NCBI RefSeq assembly: GCF_000299875.1
Contig: NZ_AMRK01000013.1
Coordinates: 35,830 to 99,829, forward strand
Reading direction: 5' to 3'
Origin: Celeribacter baekdonensis B30
GTDB lineage: Bacteria; Pseudomonadota; Alphaproteobacteria; Rhodobacterales; Rhodobacteraceae
DNA length: 64,000 nt
Of the stretch, positions 15,916-24,745 are shown piece by piece (the first letter of the stretch is position 1; every line of letters starts with the position of its first letter). The notes under the pieces are model-generated. The model saw only the letters and a list, made by a program, of their open reading frames with translations. It was not told the DNA's origin and did not search any database. The position numbers were made by a program, and so were the translations under genes.

Positions 15916-17493
15916 TCATGCGGCGGTAGTGAGCCGTCGCATTGGCGCCATTGCCCAGCTCCACGAAGCCAAGATGAGCGCCAACAGCATCCAGTCCCCG
16001 AAGCTCGCGTAGAGTGTCGGCGGTCGCGCGGAGGGCAGGCTAGCGTCGATGATGCCCGTTTCGCCGGTATCGAGCCGCGCAACGATCTCTCCGCTCGCGT
16101 CGATGACCGCAGAGATGCCCGTATTCGCGGCTCGGATGACTGGAAGGCCTTCCTCTACGGCGCGCATACGTGCGGAAGCCAGATGCTGCTCGGGTCCGAT
16201 GCTGGTGCCAAACCAGGCATCGTTTGTCGCGTTGAAAATCCAGTCCGGCCGGAACAGGTCGTCGACCACATGCCCTGGGAAGATGATCTCATAGCAGATC
16301 GCCACGGCGACCAGCGGCACACCCGGAAGCGCAAGCGTTCTCGGGCCCGGTCCGGGCGTAAAATCGCCCAGACCCGCCGTGAGCCGCTCGATGGGCAACC
16401 AGCCGCGGAATGGCACATATTCGCCGAAGGGCACGAGATGGTGTTTCGCGTATCCGGTCAGGATCTCGCCGGTCTCGTCAAATGCCTGGACCGTGTTGAA
16501 ATATCGGGTGCCATCCTCGCTCGGTACACGGTCCGGCACACCGGTAAGCAGCACTCTGCCGTCTGGTAGCGCTGCGGCAATGCGGGCCCGTGCCTCCGTA
16601 TCCTCATCGAGGAAACCCGGAAAGGCGGTTTCCGGCCAGAGAAGAACGTCGAAATCGCCGCGCCGGGTTGAAAGCTCAAGATAACGCGCGAAGGTTGCCT
16701 CGCGGTTCTCGGGCGCCCATTTCTCCTCTTGGGGAACGTTGCCCTGGACGATGCGCAGCTCCACACCGGGTGGCTGTTCTGTATCCGACTGGAGGCGAAG
16801 TGTGCCGACGGCCCACATCGTCGCGATGCCGGCCAGCGCCATGAGCGAGATGGTCAGTCGTTGCCGCCCGGACGCCATGACAGCCGCGACGGGAAGTGCC
16901 GCGACGAACACGGTGAGAAAGCTTAGTCCATAGCTTCCGACCCAGGCGGCGGGCTGGCGCAACGCGGCGTAATCGACCAGAGCGTAGCTGGCGAGGATCC
17001 ACGGAAAACCTGTCAGAACGTGACCTCGCAACCACTCGGCCACGGTCCAGAAGGTCGCGAACAGGAGGCAGGCCAGGAGATTGCCCAGGGCTCCGCGCCG
17101 CGCGATTTCGGCGAAGAGCACAGCGGCAATGGCTGGGAAAATCGCGAGACCTGCGGACAATCCCGCGACGGCCGGGATCGCCATCGCCCCAAACCGCTCG
17201 GCCTCGACGTAGAAACTCTCCGCGATCCATGAAATCCCGAAACCGAACTGGCCGAGTCCGAACGCCCAGCCGACGAGAAAAGCACGCCCGAAGGAGAGAC
17301 CGCGAAGACCGACAAACAACGCGGAATAGGCAACGGGAACGAGTAGGAGAATCGAGAAAGGCGGGAAAGTCAGAACGGTCAGCGCCCCGGCGACGAAACC
17401 AAGCGTCACCCGCGAAAGAAAACGGTGGCGCAGAGCGATGCGGTTCAGAATTTCCGGCTTCACGACTTGATCGAACGCCGCGCGCTGATCCAT
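15916..17493 (-). CDS. lnt: Apolipoprotein N-acyltransferase
   Basis: Inner-membrane enzyme adding the third acyl chain to lipoproteins. It has about 525 residues, with six membrane helices in the N-terminal half, then a nitrilase-like domain. Catalytic triad candidates: Glu in LWPETAF, Lys in GYAKHHLVPFGEYVPF and Cys in AICYEIIFPG. The start at 17493 overlaps the end of lspA by 34 bases in another frame; the long upstream extension of the frame is shadow sequence. Last gene of the leftward sco-lnt operon. Confidence 0.9.
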   Translation of the reverse strand: MDQRAAFDQVVKPEILNRIALRHRFLSRVTLGFVAGALTVLTFPPFSILLLVPVAYSALFVGLRGLSFGRAFLVGWAFGLGQFGFGISWIAESFYVEAERFGAMAIPAVAGLSAGLAIFPAIAAVLFAEIARRGALGNLLACLLFATFWTVAEWLRGHVLTGFPWILASYALVDYAALRQPAAWVGSYGLSFLTVFVAALPVAAVMASGRQRLTISLMALAGIATMWAVGTLRLQSDTEQPPGVELRIVQGNVPQEEKWAPENREATFARYLELSTRRGDFDVLLWPETAFPGFLDEDTEARARIAAALPDGRVLLTGVPDRVPSEDGTRYFNTVQAFDETGEILTGYAKHHLVPFGEYVPFRGWLPIERLTAGLGDFTPGPGPRTLALPGVPLVAVAICYEIIFPGHVVDDLFRPDWIFNATNDAWFGTSIGPEQHLASARMRAVEEGLPVIRAANTGISAVIDASGEIVARLDTGETGIIDASLPSARPPTLYASFGDWMLLALILASWSWAMAPMRRLTTAA

Positions 17494-17942
17494 GGCGCGG
17501 CGAGCAAGAGCCCCACGCCACTGACGACAAATACATCGGCCAAGTTGAAGGCAGGCCAATGTGTTGTGCCAATGTAGAAATCGAGAAAGTCTGTTACAGC
17601 CCGATACCGCACACGATCGATGACATTGCCCAGGGCTCCGCCAATGATCGCGCCATAGGCAAGTGTTTCGACCGCATTTTCGGCGCGAAACAGCATAACC
17701 CCTAGCCAAACACAGATGGCAAGAGCGAGAGCGATGAGGCTCCACCACGGCGCGCCGCCCAACATCCCGAAAGTCACGCCGTCATTACGATAAAAGACGA
17801 GGTTGAATCCCGGAAACACAGGAATCCCGGCGCTTAAAGTGACGGCATTCGCAACGACAATGGCTTTGGTGATCTGATCGATCGCGAACGCAGCAAGTGC
17901 TGCGAAGACGCCGATCATCGGAGATACCTTGTTTAGTGACAT
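17460..17942 (-). CDS. lspA: Prolipoprotein signal peptidase (signal peptidase II)
   Basis: Inner-membrane aspartyl protease that removes lipoprotein signal peptides. 160 residues with four membrane helices. Family blocks: FAIDQITKAIV, YRNDGVTFGMLG, GALGNVIDRVRY followed by VTDFLDFY (catalytic Asp), and AFNLADVFVV (second Asp). GATGAGGCA before the ATG at 17942 decides the start. Overlaps lnt. Accessory lspA copies next to cation transporters are known from metal islands; a directly linked lnt is less common. Confidence 0.9.
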   Translation of the reverse strand: MSLNKVSPMIGVFAALAAFAIDQITKAIVVANAVTLSAGIPVFPGFNLVFYRNDGVTFGMLGGAPWWSLIALALAICVWLGVMLFRAENAVETLAYGAIIGGALGNVIDRVRYRAVTDFLDFYIGTTHWPAFNLADVFVVSGVGLLLAAPWISARRSIKS

Positions 17943-17946
17943 TGCC

Positions 17947-18729
17947 TCATCCCAACCAGACATCAAGGAACAGCATTAGAACGAGCCCGACTGCGAGACC
18001 GAGCGTCGCCCTGTTCTGATGGCCGCTGCGATGGGTTTCGGGGATGATTTCGTGGCTGATAACGTAGAGCATTGCGCCCGCGGCAAAGGCCAGACCCCAT
18101 GGAAGCAGCGGTTCCGACAGTGTGATGATCCCGGCCCCGAGCAGGCCGCCAATCGGCTCGACCATGCCCGTCAGCGCCGCGATGCCCCAGGCGCGCAGCT
18201 TCGGATATCCCTCGCCCAGCAGAGATACAGCGACGGCCAATCCTTCGGGCGCATTCTGAAGCCCGATTCCGACAGCAAGAGGCAGACCGCCCTCCATACC
18301 TCCGGATCCGAAGCCGACCCCAACCGCAAGGCCTTCGGGGAAGTTGTGGATCGTGATTGCGATGATGAACAGCCAGACCCGCCGCAAAGACGCCGCTTCG
18401 GGCCCTTCGCGTCCTGTCTTGAAGTGCTCGTGCGGCAGCTTTTCGTTCATCAGGGCGACAGCCCCCATTCCCAGAAGGATCGAGACGCACACGATGGCCG
18501 CAGGCATCGCGCCGTTCTCGAACATTGGCTCTGCCGCATTCAATGCCGGGATGATCAGCGAAAAGAACGAGGCTGACAGCATGACACCGGCGGCGAAGCC
18601 GAGCGACAGATCGCGCGTGGCCCGGGACGGGATGCGCCCAAACAGCACGGGAACTGCTCCGACTGCCGTGAGCGAACCGGCGGCGAGACTTCCGAGAAAG
18701 CCAAGCATTATCGGAGACAGATTTTCCAT
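17947..18729 (-). CDS. ZIP-family zinc transporter (ZupT-like)
   Basis: Inner-membrane divalent-metal transporter of 260 residues with about eight helices. HNFPEGLAVG and QNAPEGLAVAV are the ZIP metal motifs in helices 4 and 5; the second has Gln where His is common. A cytoplasmic loop with HEHF lies between helices 3 and 4. Five bases separate it from lspA. An uptake-type ZIP in a metal-resistance operon is unexpected; it may rebalance zinc, or the direction may differ. Confidence 0.87.
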   Translation of the reverse strand: MENLSPIMLGFLGSLAAGSLTAVGAVPVLFGRIPSRATRDLSLGFAAGVMLSASFFSLIIPALNAAEPMFENGAMPAAIVCVSILLGMGAVALMNEKLPHEHFKTGREGPEAASLRRVWLFIIAITIHNFPEGLAVGVGFGSGGMEGGLPLAVGIGLQNAPEGLAVAVSLLGEGYPKLRAWGIAALTGMVEPIGGLLGAGIITLSEPLLPWGLAFAAGAMLYVISHEIIPETHRSGHQNRATLGLAVGLVLMLFLDVWLG

Positions 18730-18741
18730 GGGCGGGCCAGA

Positions 18742-19197
18742 TTATCCTTCGGCGTAGCTCGAAAAGACTTCCGTCGACCCGTCCTTGCGGATGAGGAAGA
18801 CATCATAGGCCTCGCGGTCGTCTTCTGGCCCCATGCCGGGCGAGCCATAGGGCATCCCCGGAACAGCGAGGCCGACGGCGTCCGGGCGCTCCTCGAGAAG
18901 GCGGCGGATGTCAGCGGCCGGTACATGGCCCTCGATCACGTAGCCGTCAATGAGCGCGGTGTGGCAGGAGACCATGCGCTGCGGCACGCCGTTGTCTAGC
19001 TTGAAGCGCACGAGAAGCCCGCCGAACATGTCCTGGCCGGTCGGCACAAACCCGTTCTCTTCGAGATGGTTCATCCAAGACAGGCAACAGCCGCAACCGT
19101 TCGTCTTGCGGACCTCGATCGCCGTTGCCTCTGCGAGAACCTGGGCCGCTGGTAACAGGGCGAGGGTGATTGCCAGAGCTTGGGTCATGCGTTTCAT
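18742..19197 (-). CDS. DUF411 periplasmic metal-binding protein
   Basis: 151 residues with a cleavable signal (ALAITLALLPAAQVLAEA). DUF411 motifs: TNGCGCCLSWMNHLEENGF and SCHTALIDGYVIEGHVPAADI. It is paralogous to the gene at 10496 but clearly diverged. Part of the leftward operon between zupT and the M23 peptidase gene. Confidence 0.86.
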   Translation of the reverse strand: MKRMTQALAITLALLPAAQVLAEATAIEVRKTNGCGCCLSWMNHLEENGFVPTGQDMFGGLLVRFKLDNGVPQRMVSCHTALIDGYVIEGHVPAADIRRLLEERPDAVGLAVPGMPYGSPGMGPEDDREAYDVFLIRKDGSTEVFSSYAEG

Positions 19198-19200
19198 GGG

Positions 19201-20574
19201 TCAGAGCCTTTCGGTTGTCGTTTCGGCAATCTCGCTGCCGAGGTTTTCATTCAGAAGCGCGCGCGCCTCGGCCAGACGCGAGAGCGCGGCGGTATCATCC
19301 GCTTCGCTCTCGGCTGCTTCGGCGAGCCGGTCGTCAGTGAGGGGGTCAGTCGGGCGCCCATCCACGAGGACTTCGTAGTGCAGGTTCGGACCTGTCGCCG
19401 TGCCAGTCGCGCCGACGCGGCCGATCACATCTCCCGCCGCAACGCGTTGGCCTTGTGCCAGGTCTTCCGGCACGGCGCTCAGATGCGCGTAGCGCGTCAT
19501 GGTGTCGGAGCCGTGCGAGATTTCGACCACACGGCCATAGCCACCGCGCCAGCCAATGAAACTAACCCGCCCCGGTGCCGTCGATTGAACCGGTGTCCCA
19601 CGTGCCGCTGCAAAATCGACGCCGGTGTGCATCCGGACGTTGCCAAAGACCGGATGCGTGCGGCGCCCGAACACCGAGCTGAGGCGCGCACCCTCGACCG
19701 GCTGTGCGAAGACGCGCAGCACCTCGCCATCGACGTAGATCGTCGCCTGACCGCTGCCGTCGTCAGGCCATACGATCTCGTAGAGCGAACCGCCGATGTC
19801 CAGTGCGGCGAAGGCGAGTTCGGGCTGTCCGATCCTGTCCTCGCCGACCCGCGCCTCACGCCAGAGAAGCCTTAGTGTTTCGCCGCCGGCCATCTCGCGG
19901 CGGAAATCCACGGTCCCACCCAGCATCTGCGCAAGGTCCACGGAAAAACGGGCGGGTATGCCGGCTTCGTCGAGTGCCGCGAAGATCGAGCTGTCGATCA
20001 CGGCTTCGCCGGCAAGGGTTACGATCTCCGGATCCGGAGCCACGACCTGTGTGGACAACTGCTCGCCGAAAACCACCTCGATCCGAACCCCGTCCTCGAC
20101 GGCGACTGAGACGGTGCGGGGGCTGCCGTCCATGGTCGAAGCAACAGTGACCGAGTGCCCCGGCCGCAGCCGTCGCAGATCGTATTCCGCGCCAAGCGCG
20201 AGGGCAACTTCGGCTCTGTCAGGTGCCGCAAGACCGGCCTCTGACAGCAAGAAATCGAGCGTTTCGCCCGGAGCAATGTCGCGCGACCACGTCGACAGGG
20301 GTGGCTCGATCGCTTGCACCGGCCTGTCGGCAAACGCGGCCTGCAGAAGGGGCAGCGGGCTGAGGTCGGGTGCATCGTCTGCCCATGCCGCCGCGGGCAG
20401 CGTCACGGGGATGTCAACGTTCTGGGGGGCTTCAGGACCTTGGGGCATCCAGCTACCTGCCTGGGCAAGTTCCGGCGGCACGGGTTCTTTCGACATGGAA
20501 TCAGAGATGGCGATAGCCGCTCCCGAAACCGTCCCCGCAATTGCGACACAAGCCGCCAAAGTTCTGAGCCTCAT
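19201..20574 (-). CDS. M23-family (LytM) peptidase-like protein
   Basis: 457 residues with an N-terminal signal/anchor, a region with LysM/OapA-like segments (IAPGETLDFLLSEAG and LRPGHSVTVAS) and a C-terminal LytM domain. The HxxxD metal site is present (RMHTGVDFA). The terminal HxH motif reads GPNLHYEV, so the zinc His is kept but the first His is Asn (codon at 19384-19386). This may make it a degenerate activator like EnvC or NlpD rather than an endopeptidase. The ATG at 20574 overlaps the sco stop; the longer open frame upstream is a shadow of sco. Confidence 0.8.
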   Translation of the reverse strand: MRLRTLAACVAIAGTVSGAAIAISDSMSKEPVPPELAQAGSWMPQGPEAPQNVDIPVTLPAAAWADDAPDLSPLPLLQAAFADRPVQAIEPPLSTWSRDIAPGETLDFLLSEAGLAAPDRAEVALALGAEYDLRRLRPGHSVTVASTMDGSPRTVSVAVEDGVRIEVVFGEQLSTQVVAPDPEIVTLAGEAVIDSSIFAALDEAGIPARFSVDLAQMLGGTVDFRREMAGGETLRLLWREARVGEDRIGQPELAFAALDIGGSLYEIVWPDDGSGQATIYVDGEVLRVFAQPVEGARLSSVFGRRTHPVFGNVRMHTGVDFAAARGTPVQSTAPGRVSFIGWRGGYGRVVEISHGSDTMTRYAHLSAVPEDLAQGQRVAAGDVIGRVGATGTATGPNLHYEVLVDGRPTDPLTDDRLAEAAESEADDTAALSRLAEARALLNENLGSEIAETTTERL

Positions 20575-21197
20575 GTCGCCCCCTCCATTTCTTCTTCCAG
20601 CGCGCGGCGGATCTTCGGCACCGCGAATTCTTTGGGCTCGTGATAGTCGATCATGGTGACGAATCGCCCAGAGGCTGCGAACAGGAAGACGCTCGCGGTG
20701 TGGTTCATCGTGTAATCGCCGCTCTCCGCCGGTACTCGCTCGTAGGTGGCGCGGAAGCCGTCCGCGACGCGCGCTATCTGCTCTTCCGGTCCCGTCCAGC
20801 CGCGGATCGCCGGATGGAAGTAGCCGACATATTCGGCCATCGTTTCTACAGTGTCGCGCTCGGGATCGACCGTGATGAAAACCACGTTCATCTCGTCGGC
20901 CTCGTCTCCCAGATCGTCGAGCCATCCCGAAATGTCAGAAAGCGTGGTCGGGCAGACATCGGGACAGTAGGTGAAGCCGAAGAACGCCATCGTCGGGCGA
21001 CCGATCAGGGTTTCCGGCCCGACCGCGTTGCCCTCATGATCCGTCAGACGGAAGTCCATCTCGGTAAGGGTCACAGGCCGCTGCCCGACAGGTGCGGGTG
21101 CACCGGGTCCGTCGACCCGCCACCAACCGACGAAGAGCATCAGGGCGACCGCCCCGACACCAGCCGCGCCGTACCCCAGGATCGCCCGTCGCTGCAT
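20571..21197 (-). CDS. Sco-family copper chaperone/thiol protein
   Basis: 208 residues with an N-terminal membrane anchor and a thioredoxin-fold domain. Copper site: TYCPDVCPTT plus a distal His (YTMNHTASVFLF). Sco proteins deliver copper to the CuA site of cytochrome oxidase or act as thiol reductases. The start at 21197 overlaps the pcuAC stop (ATGA). Upstream extension of the frame is antisense to real coding and is ignored. A second Sco gene lies at 22772. Confidence 0.88.
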   Translation of the reverse strand: MQRRAILGYGAAGVGAVALMLFVGWWRVDGPGAPAPVGQRPVTLTEMDFRLTDHEGNAVGPETLIGRPTMAFFGFTYCPDVCPTTLSDISGWLDDLGDEADEMNVVFITVDPERDTVETMAEYVGYFHPAIRGWTGPEEQIARVADGFRATYERVPAESGDYTMNHTASVFLFAASGRFVTMIDYHEPKEFAVPKIRRALEEEMEGAT

Positions 21198-21664
21198 CAG
21201 TCCTCTGGCCCCCGCGCGGCGATGCCGAGGATCGGAACCTCGACCGTCACTTCGCCTCCGTCGTCGAAAAGCAGTGTCAGCGGAAAAGTGTCCCCTTCCG
21301 TCATTGGTTCTTGCAGCCGCATCAGCATTGCGTGCAGGCCCCCCGGTTCGAGCGCGATGCTCTCGCCCGGGGCGATCGCGATCTCCCCCGCCGGGCTCAT
21401 GGAACTCACACCTTCGGCATTTGTCTTCGTCTCGTGAATTTCGGGCATCATCGCGAGCGGTGTTGTAAGGCCGATCAGCGTCACCGGCTCGTCGCCAGTG
21501 TTGCGGATCGTCATGTAAGCGGCCCCGGGACGGTTCATCCCGATGGAGGCGCGGGACCACGCGTTCTCGACGACAACATCCTCGGGTCCGGCCAGCGCGG
21601 GCACTGAGAGCCCTCCTAGGGTCAAAAGCGCGGCCAGTGTGCCAGTCAAAATATACTTTTTCAT
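21197..21664 (-). CDS. PCuAC-type periplasmic copper chaperone
   Basis: 155 residues with signal peptide (LAALLTLGGLSVPALAG). The copper motif H(M)x10Mx21HxM is recognisable as MPEIHETKTNAEGVSSM and GLHAMLM. These chaperones pass Cu(I) to Sco and then to CuA. Its place next to sco in the operon matches that pathway. Confidence 0.87.
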   Translation of the reverse strand: MKKYILTGTLAALLTLGGLSVPALAGPEDVVVENAWSRASIGMNRPGAAYMTIRNTGDEPVTLIGLTTPLAMMPEIHETKTNAEGVSSMSPAGEIAIAPGESIALEPGGLHAMLMRLQEPMTEGDTFPLTLLFDDGGEVTVEVPILGIAARGPED

Positions 21665-21687
21665 CGTTCTGATCCTGCCCTTTCCAT

Positions 21688-22347
21688 TCAGCTTTGCGCG
21701 GCAGCGACTTCGGCGGCCACCAGACGACGCAACTCTGCCTCCCCGAATGGATCGAGCGGCTTGCCGTTCACAAAGAATGTGGGCGTCTGGCGAATTCCCA
21801 CGGCCTCGACGTCAGCACGATCTTGGTTAAGGATCGCCACGACACCGGGTGCCAGCATTTGCGTGCGGGCGGCCTCGGCATCGAGCCCGGCCGTGGCGGC
21901 GATCTGAAGGATCAGGCCGGGCTCCGGGGCACCGTGCGACGCCCATCTCGGCTGTTCCCGCAGAACGGCCTCGAGCACCGGCATGTAAACGTCCTGCATG
22001 CGCGCCGCCTCGAGCACGCGGATCGCTTCCTCGGATGCCGCGCCGTGGAAAGGCGTGTAGCGGATCACGACGCGGACAGCATCCCCATGCTCGGCCATGA
22101 TGTCCTTCACGATGGGATGAAAGGCGCGACAGGCCTCGCAGGCCGGATCGAAGAATTCGACGATCGTGACGGGCGCATCCGCAGGCCCGAGGATGGGCGA
22201 GTAGGGGCGGATCATCGCCTCCGCAAGTTCCGGAGCAACGGGCTCCGCTTCGGCCACTGGGCCGGGGCGGTTTGCAAACCAGGTGGCTCCGCCGAAACCG
22301 GCGGCGCCGAGGGCAAGAACGGACAGGATCAGGCCGCGTCGATTCAT
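21688..22347 (-). CDS. DsbA-family thiol oxidoreductase
   Basis: 219 residues. A membrane anchor or signal in the first 30 residues, then a thioredoxin fold with active site FFDPACEACRAF and cis-Pro loop QTPTFFVNG. The CEAC dipeptide differs from the CPHC of classical DsbA. It overlaps dsbB by four bases, so an oxidising DsbA-DsbB pair is made together. Confidence 0.87.
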   Translation of the reverse strand: MNRRGLILSVLALGAAGFGGATWFANRPGPVAEAEPVAPELAEAMIRPYSPILGPADAPVTIVEFFDPACEACRAFHPIVKDIMAEHGDAVRVVIRYTPFHGAASEEAIRVLEAARMQDVYMPVLEAVLREQPRWASHGAPEPGLILQIAATAGLDAEAARTQMLAPGVVAILNQDRADVEAVGIRQTPTFFVNGKPLDPFGEAELRRLVAAEVAAAQS

Positions 22348-22766
22348 GTTCGTGTGTCCTTTAATGAAAGGGCCGACAGCGCCCCGATCAGCGCGAAGGC
22401 GGCGAGCGCCATCAGCGGGATAGGGATGCCGAAGACCAGTTGGTTGTCATCGGTGCAAGAGGGGCCGGTGGCCGTGCAGGGCTGGACGCGTTCGGGAACA
22501 AGACCGACGTACAGCCCCATGTGCCAGAGGGCGATTGCGCCGCCGCCAAGCGCCAATGCGATGCCGTAGCGCCCCACGCGGCCGTCCCGCCACCAAAGGC
22601 CGAGCCCGAGGACAATGGCCAAGGGGAACATGAAGGCGCGCTGGAACCAGCACAGCACACAGGGCGTCTGCCCCAGCACCTCGCCGATGAAAAGCACGGC
22701 AAGCGAGGCGACGAGCGCGATGATCCACGCCAGCCCGAGGGCTGTTTCTCCGGACATACGGTTCAT
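22344..22766 (-). CDS. dsbB: DsbB-like disulfide bond formation protein
   Basis: 140 residues with four membrane helices. Cys pairs: CVLCWFQR at the first periplasmic loop and CTATGPSC in the second, as in DsbB/BdbC. It reoxidises the adjacent DsbA via quinones. The ATG at 22766 follows the sco stop closely; the frame is open to 22829 but overlaps sco. Confidence 0.87.
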   Translation of the reverse strand: MNRMSGETALGLAWIIALVASLAVLFIGEVLGQTPCVLCWFQRAFMFPLAIVLGLGLWWRDGRVGRYGIALALGGGAIALWHMGLYVGLVPERVQPCTATGPSCTDDNQLVFGIPIPLMALAAFALIGALSALSLKDTRT

Positions 22767-22771
22767 GTCGG

Positions 22772-23374
22772 TCAGATCCTCTCTTCCAGATTGGCGAGGA
22801 TCTCTTCGGCGGAGGTGCCGTAGGGCCACGAGTCGGCGAAGCCCGCGTCGGGATCGAAGAGGAACAGATGCGACGTGTGGCCCATCGTGTAACCATCCGG
22901 CGCCGCAGCCTCTTCGACGCGTTCGAAGAAGATCGGAAAGGTCTCGGATGTGGCGGCGATCTGTTCCGGCGTGTCGGTCAGCCCGATGATGCCCGCATCG
23001 AACAGCGGGACGTATTCGGCGAGTGCTGCGGGCGTGTCTCGTTCAGGGTCGATTGTTATGAAAATCGGCTGGACCTTGGCGGCATCGTCGCCCAGACCGT
23101 CCATCACCGCCGCGACCTCGGATAGGGTCGTCGGGCAGACGTCGGGGCAGTTGGTAAAGCCGAAAAAAACCAGCATCCAGCGCCCCGCAAAGTCCTCCTC
23201 GGTTCGAACCATACCCTGGTGGTCCGTCAGTTCGAACTCAGCGAAAAAAGGCGGTTCGGCGTCGGTTCGGGCGCTATCGGCACGATAATCGGACCATAGC
23301 AAAAGCCATACGAAGGCAAGCGCTGCCACGCCTGCCAAAACCCAAAGAAACTTCTGTGCCGATGTAAGGGACAA
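22772..23374 (-). CDS. Sco-family protein, first gene of the leftward operon
   Basis: 200 residues, N-terminally anchored. Sco motif TNCPDVCPTT and distal His in YTMGHTSHLFLF. It starts with TTG at 23374, about 30 bases after a predicted MerR-type promoter. It heads an operon of ten genes down to lnt, with gaps of at most about 25 bases or overlaps. Confidence 0.86.
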   Translation of the reverse strand: MSLTSAQKFLWVLAGVAALAFVWLLLWSDYRADSARTDAEPPFFAEFELTDHQGMVRTEEDFAGRWMLVFFGFTNCPDVCPTTLSEVAAVMDGLGDDAAKVQPIFITIDPERDTPAALAEYVPLFDAGIIGLTDTPEQIAATSETFPIFFERVEEAAAPDGYTMGHTSHLFLFDPDAGFADSWPYGTSAEEILANLEERI

Positions 23375-23409
23375 TCCTGTTCGCCTGATTTTGATTCTTA
23401 TTGCTTGTG

Positions 23410-23440
23410 CGGATACATCCTCTAGCTGCTAGAGGTTCAA
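23410..23440 (-). promoter_or_regulatory. MerR-family promoter with perfect CCTCTAG dyad
   Basis: CCTCTAG-CTG-CTAGAGG (23419-23435) is a perfect 7-bp dyad. On the minus strand TTGAAC (23440-23435) and TATCCG (23415-23410) lie 19 bases apart around it, so the promoter points to the sco...lnt operon. The regulator gene at 23546 is divergent, the usual layout for MerR-family circuits. Confidence 0.8.
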
Positions 23441-23545
23441 GCACGAAATCATGGTATAGCTTGAACTCACGCGTCTGTGAATCCGACACTTGTCTATTCC
23501 GACGGCAAAACCTACACAAACTGTATCTTTTTCATGGAGGCGAAA

Positions 23546-23974
23546 ATGCTCACGATCGGTACTCTGTCAAAGAAGACTGGCACAAAAGTGCAGACCATCC
23601 GGTACTACGAACAGATCGGACTCATGCCCGAACCTGGCAGGACCGAAGGCGGACAGAGGCGCTACGACAATGCACAGCTTGATCGACTGTCCTTCATCCG
23701 CCACTCGCGGCAACTCGGCTTCTCGCTCGATGCGATCCGCGAGCTGCTCGACCTCAGCGACCATCCCAATCGGCCCTGTGATGAAGCTGATGCCATCGCG
23801 CGTCGCCAGCTCAAACAGGTGGAGCAGCGCATGGCCCGCCTGAAGGCGCTGCGCACGGAACTGAAACGCATGGTTCACGAATGCAGCGGCGGGCGGACGG
23901 GAGATTGCAAGGTGCTTGAGGTGTTGCGGGACCATTCGGAATGCTTGACCGAACACGAGGAAATCGGGGCCTGA
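23546..23974 (+). CDS. MerR-family Zn/Cd/Pb sensor (ZntR/CadR-like)
   Basis: 142 residues: MerR HTH at 1-40, coiled-coil dimer helix about 80-115, metal loop after it. C78 (HPNRPCDE) aligns with the Cys that distinguishes divalent sensors such as ZntR, CadR and PbrR from CueR, which has Ser there. C113 and C121 (HECSGGRTGDC) and C133 complete the set. GGAGG stands before the ATG at 23546. It lies divergent from the perfect CCTCTAG dyad. Confidence 0.86.
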   Translation: MLTIGTLSKKTGTKVQTIRYYEQIGLMPEPGRTEGGQRRYDNAQLDRLSFIRHSRQLGFSLDAIRELLDLSDHPNRPCDEADAIARRQLKQVEQRMARLKALRTELKRMVHECSGGRTGDCKVLEVLRDHSECLTEHEEIGA

Positions 23975-24056
23975 AGGAATTCAGCCAACATTCCGGCTGG
24001 AACGCAGATCAGCCGCAGAAGTTAATGTGTCGTACAACACAAGCTGGAACCACAAA

Positions 24057-24656
24057 ATGGCCGCTAGACAAGATTCAATGGAGAGACGGACGCTTTGGAT
24101 CGTTCTGGCGCTCAATATCGGTTTGGCCGTGGCCTTTTTCGCAACAGGCGCCTTCGGCGACTCAAGTGCCCTGATCGCCAACGGGCTCGATAACCTCTCC
24201 GACAGCTTCGTCTACGCGATCAGCCTTTTCGCTTTGTCCCGATCCGCCAAATGGAAACGCGGGGCGGCGAACGTTTCCGGCGGGCTGCTGATCCTGTTCG
24301 CTGCAGGCATCCTCTACGATGCGTGGCGCCGCTACATCGGTGGGTCAGATCCGCTCGGGACGATCATGATTGCAATGGCCCTGATCGCGGCGGCTATCAA
24401 CGCAGTCTGCGTTTGGCTGCTCGCTAAGCTCAAAAATCCAAACGTCAATATCCGCGCGGCCAACACCTTCAGTTACAACGATTTCGCCGCGAACCTCGGG
24501 ATCGTCGTGGCCGGTGGCCTCGTCGCTTGGCTAGGAACCAACTGGCCGGACCTTGTCGTCGGTGTGATCGTCGCCGGGATCGCGGCCTGGGGCGGTATCG
24601 ACATCCTGCGCGACGCACACGGCGAACACCACAAAGCGGTTCACACGGACAAATAG
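24057..24656 (+). CDS. Short CDF-like cation transporter
   Basis: About 199 residues with six membrane helices and no cytoplasmic C-terminal domain. Helix 2 has an Asp-based site (NGLDNLSDSF). Helix 5 reads FSYNDFAAN, where the usual His of HxxxD is not found. It ends His-rich (GEHHKAVH). This fits a shortened cation-transporter family seen near metal genes. Starts at 24027 (GTG) or 24078 are also possible because no strong ribosome site is seen. It follows the ZntR-like gene. Confidence 0.75.
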   Translation: MAARQDSMERRTLWIVLALNIGLAVAFFATGAFGDSSALIANGLDNLSDSFVYAISLFALSRSAKWKRGAANVSGGLLILFAAGILYDAWRRYIGGSDPLGTIMIAMALIAAAINAVCVWLLAKLKNPNVNIRAANTFSYNDFAANLGIVVAGGLVAWLGTNWPDLVVGVIVAGIAAWGGIDILRDAHGEHHKAVHTDK

Positions 24657-24685
24657 TTGCGGGAGATTCTTTCTGAAAGAAAGGA

Positions 24686-24716
24686 TTGAAGCTATAGTGA
24701 CTATAGCAATTAGTCT
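24686..24716 (+). promoter_or_regulatory. MerR-family promoter with GCTATAG dyad
   Basis: TTGAAG (24686-24691) and TAGTCT (24711-24716) with a 19-bp spacer holding a perfect dyad GCTATAG-TGA-CTATAGC (24691-24707). The arms differ at two positions from the CCTCTAG class but the spacing is the same, so the ZntR/CadR-like protein may bind both. It drives the transglutaminase-like/CDF operon. Confidence 0.77.
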
Positions 24717-24745
24717 TGTTCCAAGACGATTCGAGGAGCGACCCG

